Part shown: piece by piece, positions 24,587 to 33,895 of the stretch
How positions within the stretch are numbered: the first letter of the stretch is position 1
Layout: each line of letters begins with the position of its first letter
Assembly: GCF_026343115.1 (NCBI RefSeq)
Contig: NZ_JAPEMC010000001.1
Span: 4,297,501 to 4,361,500, forward strand
Length of the DNA: 64,000 nucleotides
Direction of reading: 5' to 3'
DNA from: Streptomyces sp. NBC_00102
GTDB lineage: Bacteria; Actinomycetota; Actinomycetes; Streptomycetales; Streptomycetaceae
The notes under the pieces: generated by a model
Seen by the model: the letters and a program-made list of their open reading frames with translations, nothing else
What the model was told of the DNA's origin: nothing
The model's database searches: none
Position numbers and translations under genes: made by a program

Positions 24587-25189
24587 CTACCGGTCCGGCT
24601 GACCGCCCCGGACGTGCGCGATCACGTCCGGTCGCCCCAGGCAGGCCAGGTTGATCCGGCCGCGACCTCGGGCCACGCCGTCTGCGGCCAGTCTCTTCTG
24701 CAGCGCGTCCGGCGCCAGGGGAGTCTCGAAGCCCTCGCAGAGGCTTCGTCCCGTATCCGCGTACTCGTAGCGGACCGCGTACACGCTTTCCGCGTGACGC
24801 CATTCCCAGCGGACGAGAGGTCGCGCAAGGACCGCCTCGAACCAATCGGCAGCTCTGTTTCCCAACTCCGCAGGGCTGCCGGCAGCTTCGAAGGCGAAGT
24901 CGCTCGCGGCCTGCTGGATGGTGAAGTCCTGGTTGTGGAGCTTGCCCCCATGGACGACGATCCCGTCGAAGTGGGCGCCCACCGTCAGGACGCCCTGGTC
25001 GCGTTGCGGGTCGGAGATGTCCAGGTAGACGATCAGCCGGCCGTCGGAGGTGTGCGCCGAGGGCAGCACCACGGTGTCGAGCGGGTCCACCAGCCAGGAT
25101 TCCGCGCGTTCGGCCAGGACGTCGACGAAGGCGCGTTGGGCTGGGTCGAGGTCGCCCTCGTCGTACTCGAACCACGGGATGTCGTCCAC
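24587..25189 (-). CDS. Hypothetical protein
   Basis: A protein of about 200 residues that I do not recognise. It begins with the acidic stretch VDDIPWFEYDEGDLDPAQRAFVDVL. A beta-rich centre (RLIVYLDISDPQ, VLTVGAHFDGIVVHG) follows, then helices and a conserved-looking RPLVRWEWRHAESVYAVRYEY. The start is uncertain: GTG 25189 lacks a ribosome binding site and may be leaderless, while TTG 25213 is also open. There is no export signal. It is probably a small soluble protein, possibly of the SMI1/Imm-type surface-protein class. Confidence 0.6.
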   Translation of the reverse strand: MDDIPWFEYDEGDLDPAQRAFVDVLAERAESWLVDPLDTVVLPSAHTSDGRLIVYLDISDPQRDQGVLTVGAHFDGIVVHGGKLHNQDFTIQQAASDFAFEAAGSPAELGNRAADWFEAVLARPLVRWEWRHAESVYAVRYEYADTGRSLCEGFETPLAPDALQKRLAADGVARGRGRINLACLGRPDVIAHVRGGQPDR

Positions 25190-25347
25190 GACCGCACTGT
25201 ACGTGCGGCACAAAGGCTGTCCCCGGGGGTGCCGGTCGAGAGCGAGGCGGCTCTGCCCTCGGTGTGGGTGGTGTGATCAGGGCGCGGGAGCTGTTTCGGG
25301 CACCCCGTTCGCTGCGGTGAGCCTCGCGTCCGCCCGCGCCGCAACGC

Positions 25348-26592
<1,245 letters not shown>

Positions 26593-26621
26593 GGGGAAGT
26601 GGAAGCCTTCCTGAGTGGTCA

Positions 26622-26657
26622 GACCCCCGGCTGGGATTGCCGTCCCGGGCGGGGGTC
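26622..26657 (-). promoter_or_regulatory. 5' leader hairpin of the winged-helix gene
   Basis: Arms 26622-26636 and 26643-26657 pair over 13 of 15 positions plus one G-U, with a six-base loop. It lies 30 bases upstream of ATG 26592 on the transcribed strand, so it could attenuate transcription or influence translation. The remaining gap up to 26901 shows no gene. Confidence 0.4.
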
Positions 26658-26901
26658 GCTCTGTGTATGAAGTCGTTGCGCTGAACGTAACCGCCCGAAC
26701 TGCCCCGGAGCAACCGAGTCACCCGCACGAGTGATGACACGGAGGGGAGGGAGGGGGGTGAGTTCTTTCACCCGGTTCTTGGGGAGTCCGCCGCCTCACC
26801 GGGGGGCGGCTTACCGGCGCCCGGTGAGGTGCCAGCTGGCGGGCCGACGACCGGCGGTGCGGGAGGAGTTGGCGGCGCCCCGGTGGGATGACCTGCCGGG
26901 C

Positions 26902-27657
26902 TCAGTGGCGCAGGGACTCCGCGTACTCGACGGCCCGCTCCAACTGCGCTGCGGTGAGCCGCCGTACGTCCCAGACGAGTCCGGCCACTCCGCTGCCCGC
27001 TTCGTCGGGATGATCCCCGGTCGACCGGGGGGCGGTCGGGGTGATGCCGGTCAAGGCCGCCAGATCTTCGGCGGTGACATCGAGAACGGCACAGAAGTCC
27101 GCCAGGAGTTCAGCGGTGAGCGGGACCGTCCCGCGCCCGACCCCTCCGTAGGTGGAGGCCGACCAGTAGCGTCCCGTGACGACGAGGAACGTCTGTGCCG
27201 TGGCGGTCCACCCGAGGTTGCGGTTCCGCATCAGCCGCATGAGAAGCGCCCCGGGCGTGTTCGGGTACCGCTCGAAGGGCGGCGCTGAAGCCGGGGCAGC
27301 GGGAACCCGCCATTCTCGGGGCATCGACGCCATGAAGTCTCTTAGGGCTTGGCGCTGTTCCGGCCGCAGGCCGACCGCGATGCGCACCAGTCGGACCACC
27401 TGTGATCCGGCTCGCGTATCCACCGGTGCGAGGTCGTCCGGGAGGTCGACACCGGCGATCACGACGAGATCCGCCGTGTGCAGTCCCAGCGCGGGCGCGA
27501 GCCTCCGCAGCTCGGAAGGGCTCGGCTCGACTCCCGTAAGTACACGGGCCAGTTCGCCCCTCGCGACCCCCGACGCCTGGCCCAGCGCGGTGGCATCCAG
27601 CCGCCTGCACTCCATCAGCCGCCCCAAAAGGGCCCCGAAGTCCGTGGGTTCACTCAT
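26902..27657 (-). CDS. XRE-family helix-turn-helix protein
   Basis: A 251-residue regulator. The N-terminus carries a Cro-like HTH (LLGRLMECRRLDATALGQASGVARGELARVLTG), followed by an acidic region. A second HTH-like segment lies around residues 130-210 (TPGALLMRLMRNRNLGWTATAQTFLVVTG... AELLADFCAVLDVTAEDLAALTG). The C-terminus is an amphipathic helix (LTAAQLERAVEYAESL). Two HTH-like modules in one chain suggest a self-contained DNA-binding unit. Upstream lie four imperfect 15-bp repeats that could be its operators. Confidence 0.75.
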   Translation of the reverse strand: MSEPTDFGALLGRLMECRRLDATALGQASGVARGELARVLTGVEPSPSELRRLAPALGLHTADLVVIAGVDLPDDLAPVDTRAGSQVVRLVRIAVGLRPEQRQALRDFMASMPREWRVPAAPASAPPFERYPNTPGALLMRLMRNRNLGWTATAQTFLVVTGRYWSASTYGGVGRGTVPLTAELLADFCAVLDVTAEDLAALTGITPTAPRSTGDHPDEAGSGVAGLVWDVRRLTAAQLERAVEYAESLRH

Positions 27658-27765
27658 CCGGGCAGCCTACGGATCGGTTCCGCCCCGGACGAGGTGGAAG
27701 CCTCGCCTGGTTCCCACCTCGGCCGGCGGCGTCGGTACGACGCCGTGCGTGGCCCGTCGTGGCCC

Positions 27766-27840
27766 TGTCGTACCGGGCGTTGTCGTACCCGGACGCAGTC
27801 CTACCGGGTCAGGGCACCGGCACGGTGTCGTGCCGGGTCA
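27766..27840. repeat. Four imperfect 15-bp direct repeats, candidate operator array
   Basis: Copies start at 27766, 27781, 27797 and 27826, with a consensus near TGTCGTACCGGGTCA. Spacings are 15, 16 and 29 bases. They sit 110-185 bases upstream of the XRE regulator gene and reach the stop codon of the EF-hand gene. Confidence 0.5.
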
Positions 27841-28050
27841 CGCGAAGTACGCCGCGAACTCTTCCCGCGTGATCCGGCGGTCTCCGTCGGCGTCGGCCGC
27901 CCGGACGAAGTCGGCGAGCTTGAGACCGTCCAGCTTGCCCTCGTTGGCCTGGCCGTAGTCCCTGAGTTCCCCCAGGCGGATCGTTCCGTTGTTGTCCTTG
28001 TCGATCTCGGAGAACAGTTCCTTGGCCTCTTCTTCGGTCAGCTTGCTCAT
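27838..28050 (-). CDS. EF-hand calcium-binding protein
   Basis: A 70-residue calmodulin-like protein with two canonical 12-residue loops, DKDNNGTIRLGE and DADGDRRITREE, each between amphipathic helices. It is acidic, has no signal peptide, and is therefore a cytoplasmic Ca2+ sensor or buffer. Several small Cab-type EF-hand proteins are known in Streptomyces; I cannot say which this equals. The upstream ribosome binding site is AGGAAGAA before ATG 28050. Confidence 0.9.
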   Translation of the reverse strand: MSKLTEEEAKELFSEIDKDNNGTIRLGELRDYGQANEGKLDGLKLADFVRAADADGDRRITREEFAAYFA

Positions 28051-28352
28051 CGTTTCTTCCTGTCCGTAGGTCGTTCGGTCTGGCGGGTCGGTGGCGCCGT
28101 GGAAGCGGCGCAGACAGCGCGCTCCGACCGTAAGCCCATGATCACGGTGAGTGTCACCACGGCTACGCCTGGTTCACTCGGGAGTGTTCGTGATTCCCGG
28201 GCGTTCGCGAGCGGGGGCGGCGGGAGCGCGACCCGTGTGCCGGGGTGCGGCGCGTGGACTCCCTGCCCGGCCGGACCGGGGGCCTCGGGAAGCGGGCTTC
28301 CGGGCGACCCCGGGGCTGCCCCGAAGGGGGCGGGGCCCGTAACCTCCTCGGC
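28051..28352. other. Divergent intergenic region, EF-hand / SUKH
   Basis: About 300 bases with no supported gene. A 13-bp palindrome GGTGA-GTG-TCACC lies at 28146-28158 and could be a regulator site. Confidence 0.4.
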
Positions 28353-29081
28353 ATGCTGGACGGTCCTGATGTCTCCGTGGCGCTGCGAGGCGGAGTGCGT
28401 ACGCGCACCCATGCCTGGGACTTCGTGCGCTGGTTCGCCGACGCGTGGGCGGGGCGCCCGCTGGAGCCGGAAGACGGCTTCGGGGAAGCCGAGTTGGCAG
28501 CTGTGGAAGCTGGGTTGGGCTTCCGTCTCCCGGCTGCCCTGCGCGAGGGGTACGCCCTCTTCGGGCGCCGGGCCGACCTGACCCGGCAACAGGATCCACT
28601 CGTCCCGGTCACGGGACTCCATGTGGACGATGCCATGGGGGGCGTCCTGGTGTTCCGCCACGAGAACCAGGGCTGCGCCCAGTGGGCGATTCCCCTGGCC
28701 GGGATCGACCAGGACGATCCGCCGGTCGTGGTGGAATCCAGCGACGGCTGGCTCCCGTTCCTCGACCGGATGTCCCTCGCATGGGTCGAACTCGCCCTCA
28801 GTGAAGCGCTCTTCGGCGCGGACGAGCTCCGCCTCTACGACGCGTGCGAGCTGCCGGACACCTTGCTGCCGAGTCTCCACGAGCGGTATGTCCGGGTGGA
28901 CCTGCCCGACCACCCCATGTGGGCGTCCGGGGCCGACTCGCCCGTACGTTGGTACGCGGCCCCCGGCCGGCTGGTGCGCCGGGACGGCGTGCATGACCAC
29001 TGCTGGACCCACGCGTGGGGGCGTACGGCCGCCGACCTCGAAACCCTGCGCCGGGATCTCCCGGGACCGTGGGTGCGCTGA
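28353..29081 (+). CDS. SMI1/KNR4 (SUKH) family protein
   Basis: A 242-residue protein. The SUKH signature is clear: GFGEAELAAVEAGLGFRLPAALREGYALFGRRADL, then VLVFRHENQGCAQWAIPL, and an ending helix in the second half. The C-terminal 90 residues (LPDTLLPSLHERYVRVDLPDHPMWASG) extend beyond the minimal fold. SUKH proteins can be toxin antidotes, but no toxin gene is adjacent. ATG 28353 was chosen because it is the first start near the conserved region; there is no clear Shine-Dalgarno. Confidence 0.75.
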   Translation: MLDGPDVSVALRGGVRTRTHAWDFVRWFADAWAGRPLEPEDGFGEAELAAVEAGLGFRLPAALREGYALFGRRADLTRQQDPLVPVTGLHVDDAMGGVLVFRHENQGCAQWAIPLAGIDQDDPPVVVESSDGWLPFLDRMSLAWVELALSEALFGADELRLYDACELPDTLLPSLHERYVRVDLPDHPMWASGADSPVRWYAAPGRLVRRDGVHDHCWTHAWGRTAADLETLRRDLPGPWVR

Positions 29082-29216
29082 GGCCGGTGCCGGTGCCGGT
29101 GCCGCCCGTGCGGGGGCGTACGACGTGTCGGGCCGGGGTTGTCGAGTCTCGCGCCACTGCCGCTACCGGGCCTGGGCGGAGTCCGGCGCCAGAGCCCCCG
29201 TCGGCACCACGACGCC

Positions 29217-29651
29217 TCAGTCGAGGCAGAACTCGTTGCCCTCGGGGTCCTGCATCACGATGCAGGACTCGTTCTCGCCGTCGGCACGCATCGTCCGCAC
29301 ATGGAACGCGCCGAGCGCGACCAGTCGTGCGCACTCGGCCTCAAGCGTGGCGAGGCGCTCCTCACCCACGAGCCCGATACCGGCCCGCACATCGAGATGC
29401 AGCCGGTTCTTGACGACCTTGCCTTCGGGAACCCGCTGGAAGAGCACGCGCGGCCCCACTCCCGAGGGATCGGAGCACGCGAAGTAGACCACCTGCTCCT
29501 CGGGCGGCAGCGAGCCGTGGTATGCCTCCCACGTGGCAAAGCCCTCCGGGACCGGCGGCACGACGTACCCCAGCACCTCACACCAGAATGCCGCCAGGCG
29601 CGCGGGTCCCGCGCAGTCGAAGGTCACTTGGAACTGTCTGATCGTTGACAT
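29217..29651 (-). CDS. VOC (glyoxalase-like) superfamily protein
   Basis: A 144-residue protein with two betaalphabetabetabeta modules: FQVTFDCAGPARLAAFWCEVLGY at the N-terminus and CIVMQDPEGNEFCLD at the C-terminus, as in the 'glyoxalase-like domain' family. RLHLDVRAG supplies a conserved His. The metal-binding set of true glyoxalase I is not complete, so substrate and catalysis are unknown. It is divergent from the AraC-type gene. Confidence 0.85.
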   Translation of the reverse strand: MSTIRQFQVTFDCAGPARLAAFWCEVLGYVVPPVPEGFATWEAYHGSLPPEEQVVYFACSDPSGVGPRVLFQRVPEGKVVKNRLHLDVRAGIGLVGEERLATLEAECARLVALGAFHVRTMRADGENESCIVMQDPEGNEFCLD

Positions 29652-29830
29652 CGGCGCACCCTACCAAGGGAGTTCCGCCGCCCCTTCCCCCTGCTCGCTG
29701 CCCGCTGCGACGGCAGGGCCCCGTGAATCGGCCGGCTCCGGCGGACCCGACACCATCGGGCACAGGATGTCGGGTGCGGTGTGATGGGCTCCTCCTAGCG
29801 TGGTGATCGTCAAGAGGAGGGACACCGGGC

Positions 29831-30697
29831 ATGCTGGAGCGGCTGAACCAGGCCATGGAGCACATCGAGCTCCACCTCGATCAGGCGATCGACGTGGGCG
29901 AGCTGGCCCGTATCGCGGCGACCTCGGAGTACCACCTGCGCCGGATGTTCTCCGCGCTGGCGGGCATGCCGCTGTCGGAGTACGTACGCCGCCGTCGGCT
30001 CACCCTCGCGGGGGCCGAAGTGCTCGCGGGCCGCGAGACGTTGCTGGAGATCGCGGTGCGGTACGGCTACGGCTCCGGCGAGGCGTTCGCGCGGGCGTTC
30101 CGGGCCATGCACGGCATCGGGCCGGGCGAGGCGCGGCGTACCGGCGCCGCTCTCCACTCCCAGTCCCGGATGTCCTTCCGCCTCACCGTCGAAGGAAGCA
30201 GCAGCATGCGCTACCGCATCGTGGAGAAACCGGCCTTCACCGTCGCCGGGCCCAAGGCACGGGTACCCCTGGTGCACCTGGGGCCGAACCAGGCGATCAT
30301 CGACTTCGTCCGCGGCATCGGACCGGGGACGCTGGAGAGCCTGGAGAAGCTCTCCGACCAGGAGCCGCGGGGCATCGTCGCGGTCTGCGACGATCTCGAC
30401 CCCAGCCGCGCCGAAGGCACCGAACTCGACTACTACCAGGGCGTGATCACCTCCGGGGAAGTGCCGGACGGCGTGACCGCCCTGGCCGTCCCGGCAGGCA
30501 CCTGGGGGGTCTTCACCGCCTCCGGTCCGATCCCGCAGGCCATTCAGGAGCTGTGGCGGGACGTGTACGCCGAGTGGTTCCCGTCGAACCCGTACCGGGG
30601 CCGTCCCGGCCCGGAGATCCTGCGCACCCGGCTGTCGCCGGACAAGACCGAGGCCGAGGCCGAACTCTGGCTCCCGGTGGAGTCCGAGTGCGGCTGA
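29831..30697 (+). CDS. AraC-family regulator with GyrI-like effector-binding domain
   Basis: A 288-residue regulator. Residues 1-105 contain the two HTH motifs of AraC/XylS proteins (IDVGELARIAATSEYHLRRMFSALAG and TLLEIAVRYGYGSGEAFARAFRAMHGIGPGEAR). Residues 125-288 form a GyrI-like ligand-binding domain (MRYRIVEKPAFTVAG, VPAGTWGVFTA, AELWLPVE). This is the Rob/BmrR-style architecture used for sensing hydrophobic drugs. GAGGAGGG lies upstream of ATG 29831. The ligand is unknown. Confidence 0.9.
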   Translation: MLERLNQAMEHIELHLDQAIDVGELARIAATSEYHLRRMFSALAGMPLSEYVRRRRLTLAGAEVLAGRETLLEIAVRYGYGSGEAFARAFRAMHGIGPGEARRTGAALHSQSRMSFRLTVEGSSSMRYRIVEKPAFTVAGPKARVPLVHLGPNQAIIDFVRGIGPGTLESLEKLSDQEPRGIVAVCDDLDPSRAEGTELDYYQGVITSGEVPDGVTALAVPAGTWGVFTASGPIPQAIQELWRDVYAEWFPSNPYRGRPGPEILRTRLSPDKTEAEAELWLPVESECG

Positions 30698-30739
30698 ACG
30701 GAGCACGGGGCGGCCGTGGTCCGACGCCCCGCATATCGC

Positions 30740-30765
30740 GGGCGTATCGAAAACCGCATACGCCC
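30740..30765. promoter_or_regulatory. Inverted repeat upstream of the VanZ-like gene
   Basis: GGGCGTAT-N10-ATACGCCC, ending 30 bases before ATG 30796. It is either a short stem in the leader or an operator half-site pair. A weaker GGGGCG/CGCCCC stem (30707-30730) just before it may end the AraC-type transcript. Confidence 0.45.
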
Positions 30766-30795
30766 CGGCAACGGGCCGGCGTGTTCCCTGGCAGC

Positions 30796-31506
30796 ATGAC
30801 CCGACCCGCATCCCTCTCGGTCCCGCCCACGACGCCGCCCACGACGCCGCCCGCGACACCGCCCCGTCGCGGCGTGGGCGGGCTCGGGACCGTGCTGCTC
30901 TGCCTGGTGGGCCTCTTGCTTCTCGGCGGCGCGTTCATGGTGCGGCGGATGCTCCTGATGCCCGCGCGCAGATGCGCGGCCTTCGCGTGGCACGGCTGCT
31001 TCGACACGTTCAACGGCGTGGTGCTGATGACGCTGGTCCTGCTGCCGGTCGCCGTGCTGGTCGCGTGGGCCCTGGCCCGGCGCCGTCGGGCCGCCGGGGT
31101 GCCGGGGGCGTGGCGGACGTCGCTCGCCGAGGTGGGCATGGTCCACGGGACGGTGCCCTTCCTGTGGCTGACGATGATGCCGGGCGCCATGGCCGGGCAG
31201 GTCCCCGGCCGCTTCAGCCTGGTGCCGTTGCGGGACCTCGCCACCATGGGGGCGCTGGGCATCGTCGGCAACCTGCTGGTCTTCGCGTCGCTGGGGTTCT
31301 TCGCCCCTCTGCGGTTCGCGGCGATGGCATCCGCCGCGCGCGTCCTGGCCCTCGGCGCGGGCTGCTCGGTGCTGGTGGAGATCCTGCAGTACGTCCTGCG
31401 GCTGGACCGGGTGTCCTCCGTGGACGACGTACTGGTCAACACCGCCGGCGCCCTGCTGGCCGGGCTCGCCTCCCGGCGCTGGTGGCTGCGCGCCGAGGGC
31501 TCCTGA
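30796..31506 (+). CDS. VanZ-like membrane protein
   Basis: A 236-residue integral membrane protein. After a Pro/Thr-rich cytoplasmic N-terminus come five hydrophobic segments. The VanZ hallmark is seen in the last 110 residues: FSLVPLRDL, IVGNLLVFASLGFFAPLRF, LVEILQYVLRLDRVSSVDDVLVNTAGALLAG. VanZ proteins confer low-level teicoplanin resistance in some bacteria, but most homologues have unknown roles. A VanRS-like two-component pair follows after 120 bp on the same strand. Confidence 0.88.
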   Translation: MTRPASLSVPPTTPPTTPPATPPRRGVGGLGTVLLCLVGLLLLGGAFMVRRMLLMPARRCAAFAWHGCFDTFNGVVLMTLVLLPVAVLVAWALARRRRAAGVPGAWRTSLAEVGMVHGTVPFLWLTMMPGAMAGQVPGRFSLVPLRDLATMGALGIVGNLLVFASLGFFAPLRFAAMASAARVLALGAGCSVLVEILQYVLRLDRVSSVDDVLVNTAGALLAGLASRRWWLRAEGS

Positions 31507-31626
31507 CCGGACGCGGCACCCGTCGCGACGAGCGGGACAGCCGGACCCGGCAGCCCGGACCCGGCAGCCGGACCCGCCGCCGTCCCGCCCCGTCGGGGGC
31601 CAGGAAGCGGACCGTACGCTTCAGGC

Positions 31627-32325
31627 ATGCGTGTGCTGATCGTGGAGGACGAGCCCTACCTCGCCGAGGCCGTCCGGGACGGCCTGCGGCTGGAGGCGAT
31701 CGCCGCCGACATCGCCGGTGACGGAGACTCCGCGCTGGAGCTGCTGAGCGTCAACTCCTACGACCTCGCGGTCCTCGACCGGGACATCCCGGGCCCGTCC
31801 GGCGACGAGGTCGCCCGGCGCATCGTCGCTTCCGGAAGCGGCACCCCGATCCTCATGCTCACCGCCGCGGACCGGATCGACGACAAGGCGTCCGGGTTCG
31901 AGCTGGGGGCCGACGACTACCTCACCAAACCCTTCGAGCTCAGGGAACTCGTGCTGCGGCTGAGGGCGCTCGACCGCCGGCGCGGGCACGTCCGGCCGCC
32001 GGTCAGCGAGATCGCGGGCCTCCGGCTCGACCCCTTCCGCCGGGAGGTCTTCCGGGACGGGCGGCACGTCGCCCTCACCCGGAAACAGTTCGCCGTGCTC
32101 GAAGTGCTGGTCGCCGCCGAGGGCGGGGTCATCAGCGCCGAGGAACTGCTGCGGCGGGCCTGGGACGAGAACGCCAACCCCTTCACCAACGCCGTCCGCA
32201 TCACCGTCTCCGCGCTGCGCAAGCGGCTGGGCGAACCCTGGCTCATCGCCACCGTGCCCGGCGTCGGCTACCGCATCGACACGGGAGGACCGGACGCGCC
32301 CGGCCCCGGCGGTACCCGTGCGTAG
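31627..32325 (+). CDS. OmpR/PhoB-family response regulator
   Basis: A 232-residue response regulator. The receiver domain (residues 1-115) has the acidic pair in VEDEPYLAEA, the phospho-acceptor in LAVLDRDIPG, and the conserved Lys in YLTKPFELRELVLR. The C-terminal winged helix (125-225) has ALTRKQFAVLEVLVAAEGGVISAEELLRRAWDENANPFTNAVRITVSALRKRLG in register, cited here as a region. The stop overlaps the kinase start by eight bases. VanR-like in architecture. Confidence 0.93.
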   Translation: MRVLIVEDEPYLAEAVRDGLRLEAIAADIAGDGDSALELLSVNSYDLAVLDRDIPGPSGDEVARRIVASGSGTPILMLTAADRIDDKASGFELGADDYLTKPFELRELVLRLRALDRRRGHVRPPVSEIAGLRLDPFRREVFRDGRHVALTRKQFAVLEVLVAAEGGVISAEELLRRAWDENANPFTNAVRITVSALRKRLGEPWLIATVPGVGYRIDTGGPDAPGPGGTRA

Positions 32326-33418
32326 GCCCCCGGGGCTCAGCGCTCGGCTGAAACTCACCCTCAGCTACGCCGGATTCATCCTCCTCGCCGGTGCGATCCT
32401 GCTGGCCGTGGTGTGGGGGTACGTGCTGCGCTACCTGCCCGACAACAACCGGGGCCTGCTCGGGATCAACCCCAACCGGACCGTCGTCCTGCACGTCTTC
32501 GCCCCCGCCGCCGCCTCGGCCCTCGCCTTCCTGCTGGTCTTCGGCCTGCTGGGCGGCTGGTTCCTGGCCGGGCGGATGCTCGCGCCCCTCACCCGGATCA
32601 CCGCCGCCGCCAGGACCGCCGCACACGGCTCGCTCTCCCACCGGATCGCCATGGAGGGCAGGCAGGACGAGTTCCGTGAACTCGCCGACGCCTTCGACAC
32701 CATGCTCGAACAGCTGGAATCGCACGTTGCCGAGCAGCGGCGGTTCGCCGCCAACGCCTCCCACGAACTGCGCACCCCGCTCGCCGTCTCGAAGGCGCTC
32801 CTCGACGTCGCGCGCACCGACCCCGCGGGGGACCGGCGGGAACTCGTCGAGCGGCTCCACACGGTCAACACCCGGGCGATCGCACTCACCGAGGCCCTTC
32901 TGCTGCTCAGCCGGGGCGACCGCAAGGACTTCACCCGCGAGCCCGTCGACCTCTCCCTCCTCGCCGAGGAGGCCGCCGAGACGCTGCTCCCGCTCGCCGA
33001 ACACCGCGGGACCACGCTCGACGTCACCGGCGGGCCCGCGCACGTATCCGGCTCCGCGACGCTCCTGCTGCGGATGGTGACCAACCTCGTGCAGAACGCC
33101 GTCGTCCACAACCTCCCCTCCGGCGGCACCGTCACCGTCCACACCGGGACGCGGGCCGGTGGCACGAGCGTGCTGCGGGTCGAGAACACGGGCGATCCGC
33201 TCCCCCCGGAGCTGGTACCGACCCTCACCGAGCCCTTCCGGCGCGGGTCGGAGCGCGTACGCACCGACGAGCACGCGGGCGTCGGCCTCGGGCTCGCCCT
33301 GGTGGCGAGCGTCGTCCGGGCCCACGACGGGACCCTCGATCTCACCCCCCGACCGGCCGGCGGGCTCGTCGTGACGGTCCGGTTGCCCGGGATACCGCAG
33401 GCGGCGCCGGTACGGTGA
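32318..33418 (+). CDS. Sensor histidine kinase, partner of the upstream regulator
   Basis: A 366-residue kinase starting at GTG 32318 inside the regulator gene. Two membrane helices (LKLTLSYAGFILLAGAILLA and FAPAAASALAFLLVFGLLGG) flank a short extracytoplasmic loop of about 35 residues. A HAMP domain, a HisKA box (FAANASHELRTPLAV) and an HATPase domain (N box MVTNLVQNAVVHN, G box GVGLGLALV) follow. The small sensor loop suggests sensing within or at the membrane, as in VanS-type and intramembrane-sensing kinases. Confidence 0.93.
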   Translation: MRRPPGLSARLKLTLSYAGFILLAGAILLAVVWGYVLRYLPDNNRGLLGINPNRTVVLHVFAPAAASALAFLLVFGLLGGWFLAGRMLAPLTRITAAARTAAHGSLSHRIAMEGRQDEFRELADAFDTMLEQLESHVAEQRRFAANASHELRTPLAVSKALLDVARTDPAGDRRELVERLHTVNTRAIALTEALLLLSRGDRKDFTREPVDLSLLAEEAAETLLPLAEHRGTTLDVTGGPAHVSGSATLLLRMVTNLVQNAVVHNLPSGGTVTVHTGTRAGGTSVLRVENTGDPLPPELVPTLTEPFRRGSERVRTDEHAGVGLGLALVASVVRAHDGTLDLTPRPAGGLVVTVRLPGIPQAAPVR

Positions 33419-33423
33419 GGCGC

Positions 33424-33858
33424 ATGGAACAGCGCATCAGTCTGGTCACGTTGGGCGTCACCGATCTCGCCCGCGCGAGGTCGTTCTACGAGGCCCTGGG
33501 GTGGGAGGGGCAGACGGTCCAGGACACGGTCTTCTACCAGGTGGGCGGCCTCGCGGTCGTGCTGTGGTCCCGCGAGAAGCTCGCGGCCGACTGCGGCCTC
33601 GAAGACCACGGCCCGGCCGGTTTCGGCGGGATCGCGCTCGCGCAGAACCTCCGGTCGCCCGAGGAGGTCGACGAACTCCTCACGACGGCCGGGCGAGCGG
33701 GCGCCACCATCACCCGGCCCGCCGCGACGACGTTCTACGGCGGCTACGCCGGTGTCTTCACCGACCCCGACGGCCACGCCTGGGAGATCGCGCACAACCC
33801 GGGGTTCACGCTCGCCGAGGACGGCTCGCTCACCCTCCCCGACTTCGACAGCCTCTGA
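33424..33858 (+). CDS. VOC-superfamily (glyoxalase/bleomycin-resistance-like) protein
   Basis: A 144-residue protein with two VOC modules: LVTLGVTDLARARSFYEALGW and a C-terminal GGYAGVFTDPDGHAWEIAHNPGF. The last element is typical of the family and holds the conserved Glu. It begins five bases after the kinase stop, so it may be co-transcribed with the two-component system. Function is unknown; some relatives bind antibiotics. Confidence 0.87.
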   Translation: MEQRISLVTLGVTDLARARSFYEALGWEGQTVQDTVFYQVGGLAVVLWSREKLAADCGLEDHGPAGFGGIALAQNLRSPEEVDELLTTAGRAGATITRPAATTFYGGYAGVFTDPDGHAWEIAHNPGFTLAEDGSLTLPDFDSL

Positions 33859-33895
33859 CCCCGGTCCCCACCCCGGCGGCCTCCGGCGACGCGCC

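Noticed and set aside
28797..29334. Minus-strand frame opposite the SUKH gene near 29 kb
   Set aside because: Arg/Pro-rich shadow crossing the intergenic gap into the VOC gene; no support.
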